A stretch of DNA of 64,000 nt from Mucilaginibacter mali (GTDB taxonomy: Bacteria > Bacteroidota > Bacteroidia > Sphingobacteriales > Sphingobacteriaceae): contig NZ_CP054139.1 of NCBI RefSeq assembly GCF_013283875.1, forward strand, positions 5,394,001 through 5,458,000, written 5' to 3'. A program made the position numbers and the translations under genes. Under the pieces are notes generated by a model. The model made no database searches. It was given only the letters and a program-made list of their open reading frames with translations, and was not told the DNA's origin. Shown piece after piece: positions 36,814-44,474 of this stretch. How positions within the stretch are numbered: position 1 is the first letter of the stretch; each line of letters starts with the position of its first letter.

Positions 36814-37059
36814 ATGAAAACAGAGGCCATAAAATTTGACCTGCATGATAAGATAGACCATGCAGATGTTCACCAGTTGGAAGACCTGCACGCGCTGGTA
36901 ACTAATTACCTTAAAGGCGATTCGGCAGATAATGGCTGGGATACCCTATCGAAATCAATGCAGGATAAATTATCAAAGAGTATCCAACAGGTAGATGCCG
37001 GTTTGGGTACACCTGCCAGAGATGTGATAGGGGATATAAAATCGAATGTATTGATCTAA
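36814..37059 (+). CDS. Small antitoxin-like protein (orphan)
   Basis: An 81-residue protein from the ATG at 36814 (MKTEAIKFDLHDKIDHADVH). The frame continues upstream but only into hydrophobic codons lacking a usual start. It has an N-terminal beta-strand/helix pattern and a helical C-terminus (DKLSKSIQQVDAGLG, ARDVIGDI), resembling addiction-module components of the RelB/ParD kind in Bacteroidota. A TATATTTG box lies at 36792-36799. No toxin frame follows; the next gene, 55 bases on, encodes a NUDIX hydrolase. It may be a solitary antitoxin or an unrelated small regulator. Confidence 0.6.
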   Translation: MKTEAIKFDLHDKIDHADVHQLEDLHALVTNYLKGDSADNGWDTLSKSMQDKLSKSIQQVDAGLGTPARDVIGDIKSNVLI

Positions 37060-37113
37060 ATTCATTCAGAATATTTCAGAGCTATTTCCACATTCTTCTC
37101 TATTTTCACCACC

Positions 37114-37674
37114 ATGCAACATCCCGAAGACAACCCCTGGAAAATAGTATCCGAAAAAGAGATATATACCAACCCATGGATAGCCCTTACCGAGTACCAG
37201 GTGATCAACCCATCGGGCAACCCGGGTATTTATGGCAAGGTACATTTCCATACGGTAGCCATTGGCATTGTACCGCTTGATGAGGATATGAATACCTATT
37301 TGGTGGGCCAGTATCGCTTTGCTCCCGATGAATATAGCTGGGAGATACCCGAAGGCGGCGGTTTGCTGGGGATAGACCCGCTTGATTCGGCTAAGCGCGA
37401 ACTGCTGGAAGAGACCGGTTTGAAAGCGACCGACTGGAAGGAAGTGCTGCGCATGCACCTTTCTAACTCGGTAAGTGATGAATTGAGCATTGTTTATATT
37501 GCCCGCGGCCTGGCACAGTTTGAAGCTGAACCTGAAGATACCGAGCAATTGATTGTAAAGAAGGTGCCGTTTAGTGAAGTATATGATATGGTTTGCCGTG
37601 GCGAGATCAAAGATTCGATAACCGTAGGCGCGGTATTGAAAGTGCAACTGATGATTATGGAGGGGAAGTTATAG
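37114..37674 (+). CDS. NUDIX hydrolase (ADP-ribose pyrophosphatase-like)
   Basis: A 186-residue NUDIX protein. The box contains AKRELLEETGL, the REUxEExGU part with its metal-binding glutamates. The upstream part of the box reads EGGGLLGIDPLD, and the expected Glu of the GX5E half is replaced by Ile, which is unusual. The surrounding PLDEDMNTYLVGQYRFA and ELSIVYIARGLAQFEA segments match ADP-ribose and related nucleoside diphosphate-X hydrolases, which serve housecleaning. Substrate remains a guess. Confidence 0.88.
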   Translation: MQHPEDNPWKIVSEKEIYTNPWIALTEYQVINPSGNPGIYGKVHFHTVAIGIVPLDEDMNTYLVGQYRFAPDEYSWEIPEGGGLLGIDPLDSAKRELLEETGLKATDWKEVLRMHLSNSVSDELSIVYIARGLAQFEAEPEDTEQLIVKKVPFSEVYDMVCRGEIKDSITVGAVLKVQLMIMEGKL

Positions 37675-37678
37675 CCAA

Positions 37679-37780
37679 GCCCCGGCCCTCTAAAGGGGGA
37701 GCAGAATACCTGCTGTATTCAAAACTTGTTATATTTGCTTCAAAATTAAAATCACTCCCCCTTTAGGGGGGCCGGGGGCT
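37679..37780. repeat. Inverted-repeat element between NUDIX and plsC
   Basis: The arms CCCCGGCCCTCTAAAGGGGG and CCCCCTTTAGGGGGGCCGGG are inverted copies, about 50 bases apart. They look like a dispersed palindromic repeat. The right arm ends next to the plsC start. Confidence 0.7.
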
Positions 37781-37782
37781 TC

Positions 37783-38550
37783 ATGAGAAAACTTTTAGGC
37801 TATATACTTTCACCTATTCATTATATCGGCTTCGGGCTGGCATTGTTGATATTTCATCCCATACAGTGGGTGTGCTTCCATTGGTTTGGTTACAAGGCGC
37901 ACAAACGCTCGGTTGATATACTGAACTGGTTTTTAAAAGGCAGCTACTACCTGCTGGGTAATACCGTAACCTTTGTTAATAAGCAAAACTTGCCGGTGGG
38001 CCGCCCGATAATTTTTATGGCTAATCACCAAAGTACATATGATATTCCCCCGCTTATCTGGTACCTGCGTAAATACCACGCCAAATTTATTTCTAAAATA
38101 GAGCTGGCTAAGGGCATCCCGTCCATCTCCTTTAATTTGCAGCATGGCGGCGGCGCTAATATCGACAGGAAGGATAACCGGCAGGCTATTGGCGAATTGG
38201 TAAAGCTGGGCACCCGCATGCACGAAAACAAATGGTCGGCAGTGATATTCCCTGAGGGGACACGGGGTAAGGACGGCAAGGTAAAGATGTTCCAGGGCGG
38301 CGGACTTGGCGCACTGCTGAAGAAGTGCCCGGAGGCCCTGATCGTACCGGTAGCTATCAGCAACTCGTGGAAGGTAGTACAATACGGACAGTTCCCGTTG
38401 AATACCTTTATAGCCATGCACTGGGAGGTTTTAGAACCCATAGAACCAGGCAGCGCCACCGCTAACGAACTGGCGCTGATAGTTGAAAGCAAGATAAAGG
38501 CACACCTTGGTCAGCAGGAGCCTTTGGCTACCGAAGATTCGTTAATGTGA
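37783..38550 (+). CDS. plsC: 1-acyl-sn-glycerol-3-phosphate acyltransferase
   Basis: A 255-residue membrane-associated acyltransferase that makes phosphatidic acid from lysophosphatidic acid in phospholipid synthesis. Motif I is NHQSTYD (HX4D), motif III is FPEGTRGKDGK, and motif IV begins VPVAISNSW. An N-terminal hydrophobic stretch serves as membrane anchor. Length is standard. It begins right after an inverted repeat and is followed by a strong terminator. No other lipid genes adjoin. Confidence 0.92.
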   Translation: MRKLLGYILSPIHYIGFGLALLIFHPIQWVCFHWFGYKAHKRSVDILNWFLKGSYYLLGNTVTFVNKQNLPVGRPIIFMANHQSTYDIPPLIWYLRKYHAKFISKIELAKGIPSISFNLQHGGGANIDRKDNRQAIGELVKLGTRMHENKWSAVIFPEGTRGKDGKVKMFQGGGLGALLKKCPEALIVPVAISNSWKVVQYGQFPLNTFIAMHWEVLEPIEPGSATANELALIVESKIKAHLGQQEPLATEDSLM

Positions 38551-38579
38551 TGTAATACTCATTTTTCCCAATATATTCT

Positions 38580-38618
38580 AAAACAAAAAGAGCAGCATTA
38601 AGCCGCTCTTTTTGTTTT
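38580..38618. terminator. Bidirectional intrinsic terminator
   Basis: AAAACAAAAAGAGC pairs perfectly with GCTCTTTTTGTTTT around an 11-base loop. It ends plsC on the plus strand and pyrH on the minus strand. Confidence 0.9.
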
Positions 38619-38669
38619 ATGTCAATGAAACTAATCTCTAATCAACCAATCACTAATCTCAGCTAAGCC

Positions 38670-39374
38670 CTACTTCACCAGCGTACCGATAGGGTTACCT
38701 TCGGCAATCTGCATAAAGTTACCGGGTTTGTTCATATCAAATACAATGATCGGCAGTTTGTTTTCCTGGCAAAGGGTAATGGCGGTCATATCCATTACGT
38801 TAAGGCCTTTATCGTATACTTCCTGGAAGCTGATCTCATCGTAACGGGTGGCAGATGGGTCTTTCTCCGGATCGGCGGTGTAAATGCCGTCAACACGGGT
38901 GCCTTTTAGCACTACATCGGCTTTTATTTCGATAGCGCGCAGCGAGGCGGCGGTATCGGTAGTAAAATATGGGTTACCAGTACCGGCACCGAAGATCACG
39001 ATCTTGCCTTCCTGCAGATGGTGCATGGCCCGGCGGCGTATGTATGGCTCGCAGATCTGCTCCATTTTAATGGCCGATTGCAGGCGGGTTTCCACACCGA
39101 TGGTCTCCAGGGCGTTTTGCATGGCCATACAGTTAATTACCGTGGCCAGCATACCCATATAATCGGCCTGGGCGCGCTCCATGCCCGATTTCTCGGCGCT
39201 CAAGCCCCTGAAGATATTACCGCCACCAACAACCAATGCAATCTCGATACCTTTATCGTGCACGTTTTTAATATCATGGGCGTATTGCAATACCTGGTTA
39301 TTGTCGATACCGTACTGGCGTTCGCCCATCAGCGATTCGCCGCTTAATTTCAGTAATATCCTTTTGTATTTCAT
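38670..39374 (-). CDS. pyrH: UMP kinase
   Basis: A 234-residue amino-acid-kinase-fold enzyme that phosphorylates UMP to UDP for pyrimidine synthesis. The start is RILLKLSGESLMG, then VVGGGNIFRG and the C-terminal nucleotide-binding DVVLKGTRVDGIYTADPEKD. Length fits. In many bacteria pyrH follows rpsB-tsf and precedes frr; here nagA and a repeat-rich gap lie between tsf and pyrH and no frr follows, as a terminator comes next. Confidence 0.95.
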   Translation of the reverse strand: MKYKRILLKLSGESLMGERQYGIDNNQVLQYAHDIKNVHDKGIEIALVVGGGNIFRGLSAEKSGMERAQADYMGMLATVINCMAMQNALETIGVETRLQSAIKMEQICEPYIRRRAMHHLQEGKIVIFGAGTGNPYFTTDTAASLRAIEIKADVVLKGTRVDGIYTADPEKDPSATRYDEISFQEVYDKGLNVMDMTAITLCQENKLPIIVFDMNKPGNFMQIAEGNPIGTLVK

Positions 39375-39423
39375 CAGGGTGAGATTTTGGCAAAAATATA
39401 TAAATATAATTATTGTTAAAATT

Positions 39424-40554
39424 TTATCTCGGCGATGTTAATTCGCCGTTAAGCACAACATGCTGCACTTCAAAATTGTTGTTAAATACCAGTAGATCTG
39501 CAATATAACCAGCCTCTATTTTTCCCTTATCTTTTAAGCCTGCCAACCGCGCGGGATACAAGCTTGCCATGTTAACGGCGTCGGGCAGCGAAATGTTGGC
39601 CTTATCTACACAATTTTTTATGGCTTTAAGCATGGTAAGCGCCGAACCCGATATCGTTCCGTTCATTACATAATGATCGCCGTTCAAGCGGTGCTGATGG
39701 GTGCCCTCATTGGTTTCGGTAACTGCGTCGGTAATCAGGAACAGCTTATCGCCCAGTTGGCGCTTGGCCATAGCTATCATAGGGTAGCTTACGTGTATGC
39801 CGTCGGCTACGATGCTGGTGTATGGTTGCTTTTCAAAAATGGCGGGGATAATGCCCGGCGCGCGGTGATGCATTTGCGGCATGGCATTAAATAAATGCGT
39901 TGCGGCTTTTATCCGGCCATCAAAAAAAGCCGAAGCTTGTTCATAGCTGGCATCGGTATGCCCGGCAGATACAATTACGCCCTGGCTGTGCAGGTAATCT
40001 ATTACCTCCTCGTCTTGCAGTTCAGGTGCAAGGGTAATCATTTTGATTACGCCTTCGCCCATCTCTATCCATCTTTTTACTTCGGCCAGTGCAGCCTTGC
40101 GGATAAATTCTTCGGGGTGCGCGCCTTTACGTTTGGGGTTAAAGTAAGGGCCTTCAATATGCAAGCCTAAAAAGTTGCCTATAGCTTGTTTAGCATAAGC
40201 TTTGCCGGCAAGTATGCCCCTTTCTATTACCTCGTTGGTATTGGTTGCCGCGGTAGCTAAAAAACCGGTGGTGCCTTGTTTCAAAAAGTCGGTTTCCATT
40301 TGGTGCAGCGCTTCGATAGAAGGCGCACCGCTGAATAGTTGGCCACCGCTGCCATACACTTGCAGGTCTATCAAGCCGGGAGCAAGGTAGGCGTTATTAA
40401 GGTCGATGCGTTTGGCATTTGCGGGGATATCTGTATCGGGTAAAATGGCTGCTATTTTGCCGTTTGCTATCAATACGGCTTTCCCGGTGATGGTTTCACC
40501 GTTGGTGATGATCTGGGCGTTATGGAAGGCTGTTTGCATAATTGCTTTTACCAA
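39424..40554 (-). CDS. nagA: N-acetylglucosamine-6-phosphate deacetylase
   Basis: A 376-residue amidohydrolase that removes acetate from GlcNAc-6-phosphate in amino-sugar use and cell-wall recycling. The metal-binding Glu is in LHIEGPYFNPKRKGAH, the His ligands are in VSAGHTDASYEQ and THLFNAMPQMHHRAPG, and the catalytic Asp is in LITDAVTETNEGTH. The first ATG is at 40554, with a second five codons later also plausible. It is 49 bases upstream of pyrH on the same strand, so the two may share a transcript. A BadF-type kinase is encoded at 31672-32529. Confidence 0.94.
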   Translation of the reverse strand: MVKAIMQTAFHNAQIITNGETITGKAVLIANGKIAAILPDTDIPANAKRIDLNNAYLAPGLIDLQVYGSGGQLFSGAPSIEALHQMETDFLKQGTTGFLATAATNTNEVIERGILAGKAYAKQAIGNFLGLHIEGPYFNPKRKGAHPEEFIRKAALAEVKRWIEMGEGVIKMITLAPELQDEEVIDYLHSQGVIVSAGHTDASYEQASAFFDGRIKAATHLFNAMPQMHHRAPGIIPAIFEKQPYTSIVADGIHVSYPMIAMAKRQLGDKLFLITDAVTETNEGTHQHRLNGDHYVMNGTISGSALTMLKAIKNCVDKANISLPDAVNMASLYPARLAGLKDKGKIEAGYIADLLVFNNNFEVQHVVLNGELTSPR

Positions 40555-40932
40555 TTTGTCATTGCGAGCGATAGCGCGGCAATCTCGTAGTTCTCAGGTC
40601 AGTTAGTAATGAAAGTTCGTCTGCTCATAGCCGCAGTGGCCTATTACTTTTTTCTTTAAAAAAAAGTAACAAAAATTCAAGACAGCAAAAATGCTTCCTT
40701 TGCCGCGCGTGGCCTTTGCCCTGCAAACCGGGCAGAACCACAGGGCCGAACCTTGATGCCCCTGCTTCGCACTCGCAAGCCCTTCGCTTCGGGCACCAAG
40801 CTAATGCCCTTTCCCGCGGCACAGGGCACCCAGTTCTGCCCGCTTTCGCCCGGAAGCTGTTTTGCTGTCGCGGAGCACAAAACAAAAGGTCAAAAAAAAT
40901 CCCCCCTCACATTGTGAGGGGGGATTTAAATA
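40555..40932. other. 378-base gap: REP-like unit, AT hairpin, GC-rich element, terminator
   Basis: From left to right: a CATTGCGAGCGATAGCGCGG-type repeat at 40558-40591; an AT-rich hairpin ATTACTTTTTTC...AAAAAGTAA at 40643-40669; a GC-rich stretch (about 40680-40885) open in several frames on both strands, containing short inverted motifs such as CTGCAAACCGGGCAGAAC...; and the tsf terminator. I do not call any of the frames a gene because none has family motifs or a plausible start. Confidence 0.6.
40892..40928 (-). terminator. Strong terminator of the rplM-rpsI-rpsB-tsf operon
   Basis: AAATCCCCCCTCAC pairs with GTGAGGGGGGATTT, with a run of eight T residues on the minus-strand side. It lies within ten bases of the tsf stop codon and so ends the ribosomal operon. 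Confidence 0.9.
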
Positions 40933-41772
40933 TTAAGCTCCTAAAGCTACTCGCTTAAAGGCGGTAACGGTAAGGCCTTTTTCAACTGTCGCTAAAAACT
41001 GAGCAACGGTTTTAGATGAATCTTTAACAAACTCCTGGTTTAACAGGGTGCTGTCTTTGTAAAACTTGTTCAGTTTACCGGCAGCTATCTTTTCAACCAT
41101 TTCTTCTGGTTTGCCTTCCTGGCGGATCACGTCTTTAGCAATCTCCAGTTCACGCTCGATAGTAGAAGCGTCAACACCATCTTTATCGATAGCGATAGGG
41201 TTCATCGCGGCAATTTGCATAGCTACGTCTTTACCGGCTTCTTCAGCACCGGCTGCATCAGCGCTTAAAGCAACCAATACACCTAAGCGGTAGTTACCGT
41301 GGATGTAGGCAACAACTTTATCGCCGGTAACAACTTCGTATTTAGATACACCGATCTTCTCGCCGATTTTACCGGTTTGTTCGATGCAAGCTTCAGCAAT
41401 AGCAGTACCATTAACAGTAGCCTGGTTTAAAGCCTCAAGGTTAGCTGGATTTTGCTCAACAGCGGCGTCAGCAATTGAATTGGCGAAAGCGATGAAATCA
41501 GCGTTTTTAGCCACGAAGTCGGTTTCGCAGTTCAATTCGATGATCACGCCGGTTTTGCCATCGGCGCTGGTGCGCGCAATAACAACACCTTCGTTGCTGT
41601 CGCGATCCTGACGGCTGGCGGCAACTTTAGCGCCTTTTTTCCTTAAAAAATCGACTGCAGCTTCAAAATCACCGTTAGTTTCGGTTAAAGCTTTTTTGCA
41701 ATCCATCATACCGGCACCAGTTTGCTGGCGCAGTTTATTTACATCCGATGCAGAAATTTGTACTGTGGACAT
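40933..41772 (-). CDS. tsf: Translation elongation factor Ts
   Basis: A 279-residue factor that catalyses GDP-GTP exchange on EF-Tu. The N-terminal UBA domain has VNKLRQQTGAGMMDCKKALTE, followed by LRKKGAKVAASR and the core with ELNCETDFVAKN, all as in the family. Length is normal. It follows rpsB at a long 147-base distance that holds an inverted repeat (41856-41910), so differential expression from rpsB by the repeat is possible. A strong terminator is immediately downstream. Confidence 0.96.
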   Translation of the reverse strand: MSTVQISASDVNKLRQQTGAGMMDCKKALTETNGDFEAAVDFLRKKGAKVAASRQDRDSNEGVVIARTSADGKTGVIIELNCETDFVAKNADFIAFANSIADAAVEQNPANLEALNQATVNGTAIAEACIEQTGKIGEKIGVSKYEVVTGDKVVAYIHGNYRLGVLVALSADAAGAEEAGKDVAMQIAAMNPIAIDKDGVDASTIERELEIAKDVIRQEGKPEEMVEKIAAGKLNKFYKDSTLLNQEFVKDSSKTVAQFLATVEKGLTVTAFKRVALGA

Positions 41773-41855
41773 TTTTTTGTGTTTTAAATGTTGTAATGTT
41801 TACGGGTTACAATTTGCAAATCAACTGTTAACCCAATATTTCTTTTAAAATAAAA

Positions 41856-41910
41856 GTCGTAAGTCTAAAGTTCGCGAAGTCTATAAGACTTACGACCTAA
41901 GACTTACGAC
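41856..41910. repeat. Inverted plus direct repeat between rpsB and tsf
   Basis: GTCGTAAGTCT (41856-41866) is followed by two copies of its complement AGACTTACGAC (41886-41896 and 41900-41910). It can form alternative hairpins in the rpsB-tsf transcript. The pattern looks like a dispersed intergenic repeat family. Confidence 0.75.
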
Positions 41911-41919
41911 TATATTTAA

Positions 41920-42768
41920 TTACTCTTCTGTAGCTTCAGGAGCATCAGCAGCCGGGGCAGCTTCAACTTCAGCAGTTACGCGTTTCCTTTTACCACCTTC
42001 GGCAGGGGCTTCAGTTGCAGGGGCATCAATTTTAGTTTTTGCCGCTACTGCTTCTTTCTCTGCTTCGTCTTCTTTCTCGCGTTTGCGCTCGTCTAAACCT
42101 TCCTGTATCGCCTGGATGATAACGCCGGTGATCAATGAAATTGATTTTGTAGCGTCGTCGTTAGCAGGGATAGGGAAATCGATGTTTGAAGGATCAGAGT
42201 TAGTATCAACCATTGCAAAGGTTGGGATGTTTAATTTTAATGCTTCAGAAACAGCGATGTGCTCTTTCTTCACGTCGATCAGGAATAAAGCCGCAGGTAA
42301 ACGGTTCAGATCAGAGATACCGCCTAACAGGCTCTCTAATTTGATACGCTCACGCTGTATCATCAGGCGCTCTTTTTTAGAAAGATTGCCATAAGTACCG
42401 TCTTTAGTCAGTTTATCGATGTTAGACATCTTTTTGATTGACTTGCGTACGGTAGCGAAGTTGGTTAACATACCACCTAACCAACGCTCGGTTACGAAAG
42501 GCATGTTTACTGATTTCGCGTAATCGGCTACGATATCCTTAGCCTGTTTTTTGGTAGCTACGAATAATACCTTGCGGCCCGATTTTACAATTTGTTTTAT
42601 AGCTGTAGCAGCTTCTTCAACCTTTACTAAGGTTTTGTTCAAGTCGATAATGTGGATACCGTTGCGCTCCATAAAAATGTACTGAGACATTTTTGGATCC
42701 CATTTGCGGGTAAGGTGGCCAAAGTGTACACCTGCATCCAGTAAATCCTGATATGTTGTTCTTGCCAT
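41920..42768 (-). CDS. rpsB: Ribosomal protein S2
   Basis: A 282-residue small-subunit protein. ARTTYQDLLDAGVHFGHLTRKWDPKM and the later GGMLTNFATVRKSI match the N-terminal and central S2 parts (written here as short blocks), and FPIPANDDATKSI ends the core. A Glu/Lys/Ala-rich extension of about 50 residues follows (KREKEDEAEKEAVAAK... APATEAPAEGG), longer than in E. coli, common in Bacteroidota. It lies 21 bases after rpsI and before tsf. Confidence 0.96.
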   Translation of the reverse strand: MARTTYQDLLDAGVHFGHLTRKWDPKMSQYIFMERNGIHIIDLNKTLVKVEEAATAIKQIVKSGRKVLFVATKKQAKDIVADYAKSVNMPFVTERWLGGMLTNFATVRKSIKKMSNIDKLTKDGTYGNLSKKERLMIQRERIKLESLLGGISDLNRLPAALFLIDVKKEHIAVSEALKLNIPTFAMVDTNSDPSNIDFPIPANDDATKSISLITGVIIQAIQEGLDERKREKEDEAEKEAVAAKTKIDAPATEAPAEGGKRKRVTAEVEAAPAADAPEATEE

Positions 42769-42789
42769 TGTTGTGTCCTCCTTAAAATA

Positions 42790-43176
42790 TTAACGTTTAC
42801 TGAATTGGAATCTCTTACGTGCTTTCTTGCGGCCTGGTTTCTTACGCTCAACCATACGGTCATCGCGGGTCATGATACCTTTAGCACGCAGCGCTGGTTT
42901 CTTTTCAGCATCCAGTTCAACAATAGCTTTAGCAATGGCTAAACGAACGGCCTCTGCCTGTCCTTTTACGCCACCACCAGCAACGTTAACCTGCACATCG
43001 TACTGGCCGGCTGTGCCCGATACTTCGGTAGCCTGGTTAACGATGTACTGCAACGGCAATGTTGGGAAGTACTCTTTGTAATCTTTACCATTTACGGTAA
43101 CTGCGCCGCTACCTGCTGTAAGGTAAATGCGGGCAACGGCTGTTTTTCTTCTGCCTGAAGTGTTAGTTGTTGGCAT
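42790..43176 (-). CDS. rpsI: Ribosomal protein S9
   Basis: A 128-residue protein with the family opening NTSGRRKTAVARIYLTAGSG, central VAGGGVKGQAEAVRLAIAKA, and the conserved C-terminus PGRKKARKRFQFSKR that reaches the ribosomal P site, here ending in Lys-Arg as is universal. It is the second gene of the ribosomal operon, 27 bases after rplM. Confidence 0.96.
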   Translation of the reverse strand: MPTTNTSGRRKTAVARIYLTAGSGAVTVNGKDYKEYFPTLPLQYIVNQATEVSGTAGQYDVQVNVAGGGVKGQAEAVRLAIAKAIVELDAEKKPALRAKGIMTRDDRMVERKKPGRKKARKRFQFSKR

Positions 43177-43203
43177 TTTCTTTTTTCTCCTTTAATAATT
43201 AGG

Positions 43204-43641
43204 TTAAACGGCTTTAGGGTTCTGACCAGCATGAGGATGCTCGGCACCGGCATAAACATGCAGGTTACCATACAACGCACGGCCCAAACGATTTTTAGGT
43301 AACATACCACGCACGGCTTTTTCAATTACGCGTGTTGGATGTTTTGCCATTAACTCCTTAGGAGAAATGAAACGCTGACCACCTGGATAACCAGTGTAAG
43401 ACACGTAGGTCTTATCGCTGAATTTGTTTCCGGTCAGTTTTACCTTGTCTGCATTGATAACGATAACGTTATCGCCGCAGTCTACGTTCGGGGTGAACTC
43501 TGGCTTGTGTTTACCACGGATCATCATAGCGATCTTAGTAGACAAGCGCCCCAAGATCTCGCCTTCAGCGTCAACAACAACCCATTGTTTGTTAACGGTT
43601 TTTTTGTTGGCAGAGACAGTTTTGTAACTTAACGTATTCAC
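43204..43641 (-). CDS. rplM: Ribosomal protein L13
   Basis: A 145-residue protein. VVDAEGEILGRLSTKIAMMIRGKHKPEF, VDCGDNVIVINADKV and EKAVRGMLPKNRLGRALYGNLHVYAG (each a short recognisable block in the frame) match L13, and HPHAGQNPKAV ends it. It is the first gene of an operon rplM-rpsI-rpsB-tsf; a promoter lies about 55 bases upstream. Confidence 0.96.
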   Translation of the reverse strand: MNTLSYKTVSANKKTVNKQWVVVDAEGEILGRLSTKIAMMIRGKHKPEFTPNVDCGDNVIVINADKVKLTGNKFSDKTYVSYTGYPGGQRFISPKELMAKHPTRVIEKAVRGMLPKNRLGRALYGNLHVYAGAEHPHAGQNPKAV

Positions 43642-43695
43642 TTGCTTTAAATTAAATTAATTAAACGTTTTTAATACCCCGTATTTTCGGGACTG

Positions 43696-43726
43696 CAAAG
43701 ATACGCTTATTTGTTTAATTTACAAG
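43696..43726 (-). promoter_or_regulatory. Predicted promoter of the rplM-tsf operon
   Basis: On the minus strand CTTG (43723-43726) is followed after 19 bases by TATCTTTG (43696-43703). The spacing and the -10 box match the Bacteroidota pattern; the -33 box has one mismatch. The leader before rplM would be about 50 bases. Confidence 0.5.
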
Positions 43727-44474
43727 GGGGTGTGGTGGAAATTGTTGAAAAAAGTTAACAATGGGTATTGTGGTGATTTAACCACGGAGGACACATAGGG
43801 GGAAGCACGGAGAGCACAGCGGGTTTTGCGGGCTTTATTTATGGAGACACGAAGTATCGTGTCTTTACATTTGTTTGCCTGGAGATAAAAAAGGCATATT
43901 CCCGTAGAGACACGATATTTCGTGTCTCTGGTCTGATCTAATAGTTATATTTTTTAACAAAAACGCTTATTTCCCGGCACAATTATATTATATCCTTTTA
44001 CTATTATGCGCTTATGATGGGTATACGCCACTATCGCTAATTGGCGCGGGTGTGTAGTGCCGGCTAAAACGGGGAAATACTCGTTCCTTACAAGAAATAA
44101 GTTTAGTTAATCTCCCCAATTTTTCGTATATTGTATCAAACATCCATTGCTGCAATTCCATTGTACGATCTTCGCAAAAGCCGCTTTTTTAGATCTATCT
44201 AACTCTCCAAATTATATTTTGTAAAACAGGGCTTCGGCAAACAGCAAAAACCAATAGTTCTTTAATGTTAATTACCGCAAAAGTGCCACTAAAAGGCGCA
44301 GTATAAGTTTCGTGTACTATGCGCCTATAATTATTGGCAAACGGGATTGAAAACGATCAGGGCATATTTTCAATTTCTGAAAAAGTTTTTATGATAAGAT
44401 TCTACATGTGGCCAGTCCCGCTCTTGCTTATCCCCTAAAATGCCTTTATCTTTCGCTGATTAAACTTTAGCACA
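43727..44474. other. Long gene-free stretch with several palindromic repeats
   Basis: No coding frame or tRNA is visible across about 750 bases between the divergent rplM and yifB genes. At 43780-43830 lies a CACGGAGGACACATAG-type repeat (relative at 24376). At 43851-43873 and 43911-43930 are two GAGACACGA...TCGTGTCTC palindromes. At 44295-44326 is a hairpin GGCGCAGTA...TACTATGCGCC. The rest is AT-rich (for example 44140-44260) and unexplained; promoters of both flanking units lie at the two ends. Confidence 0.6.

Noticed and set aside
40625..40958. Three overlapping frames (67-86 codons, both strands) in the GC-rich element
   Set aside because: No start context, no motif, several frames open together because of base composition; recorded as an element instead.
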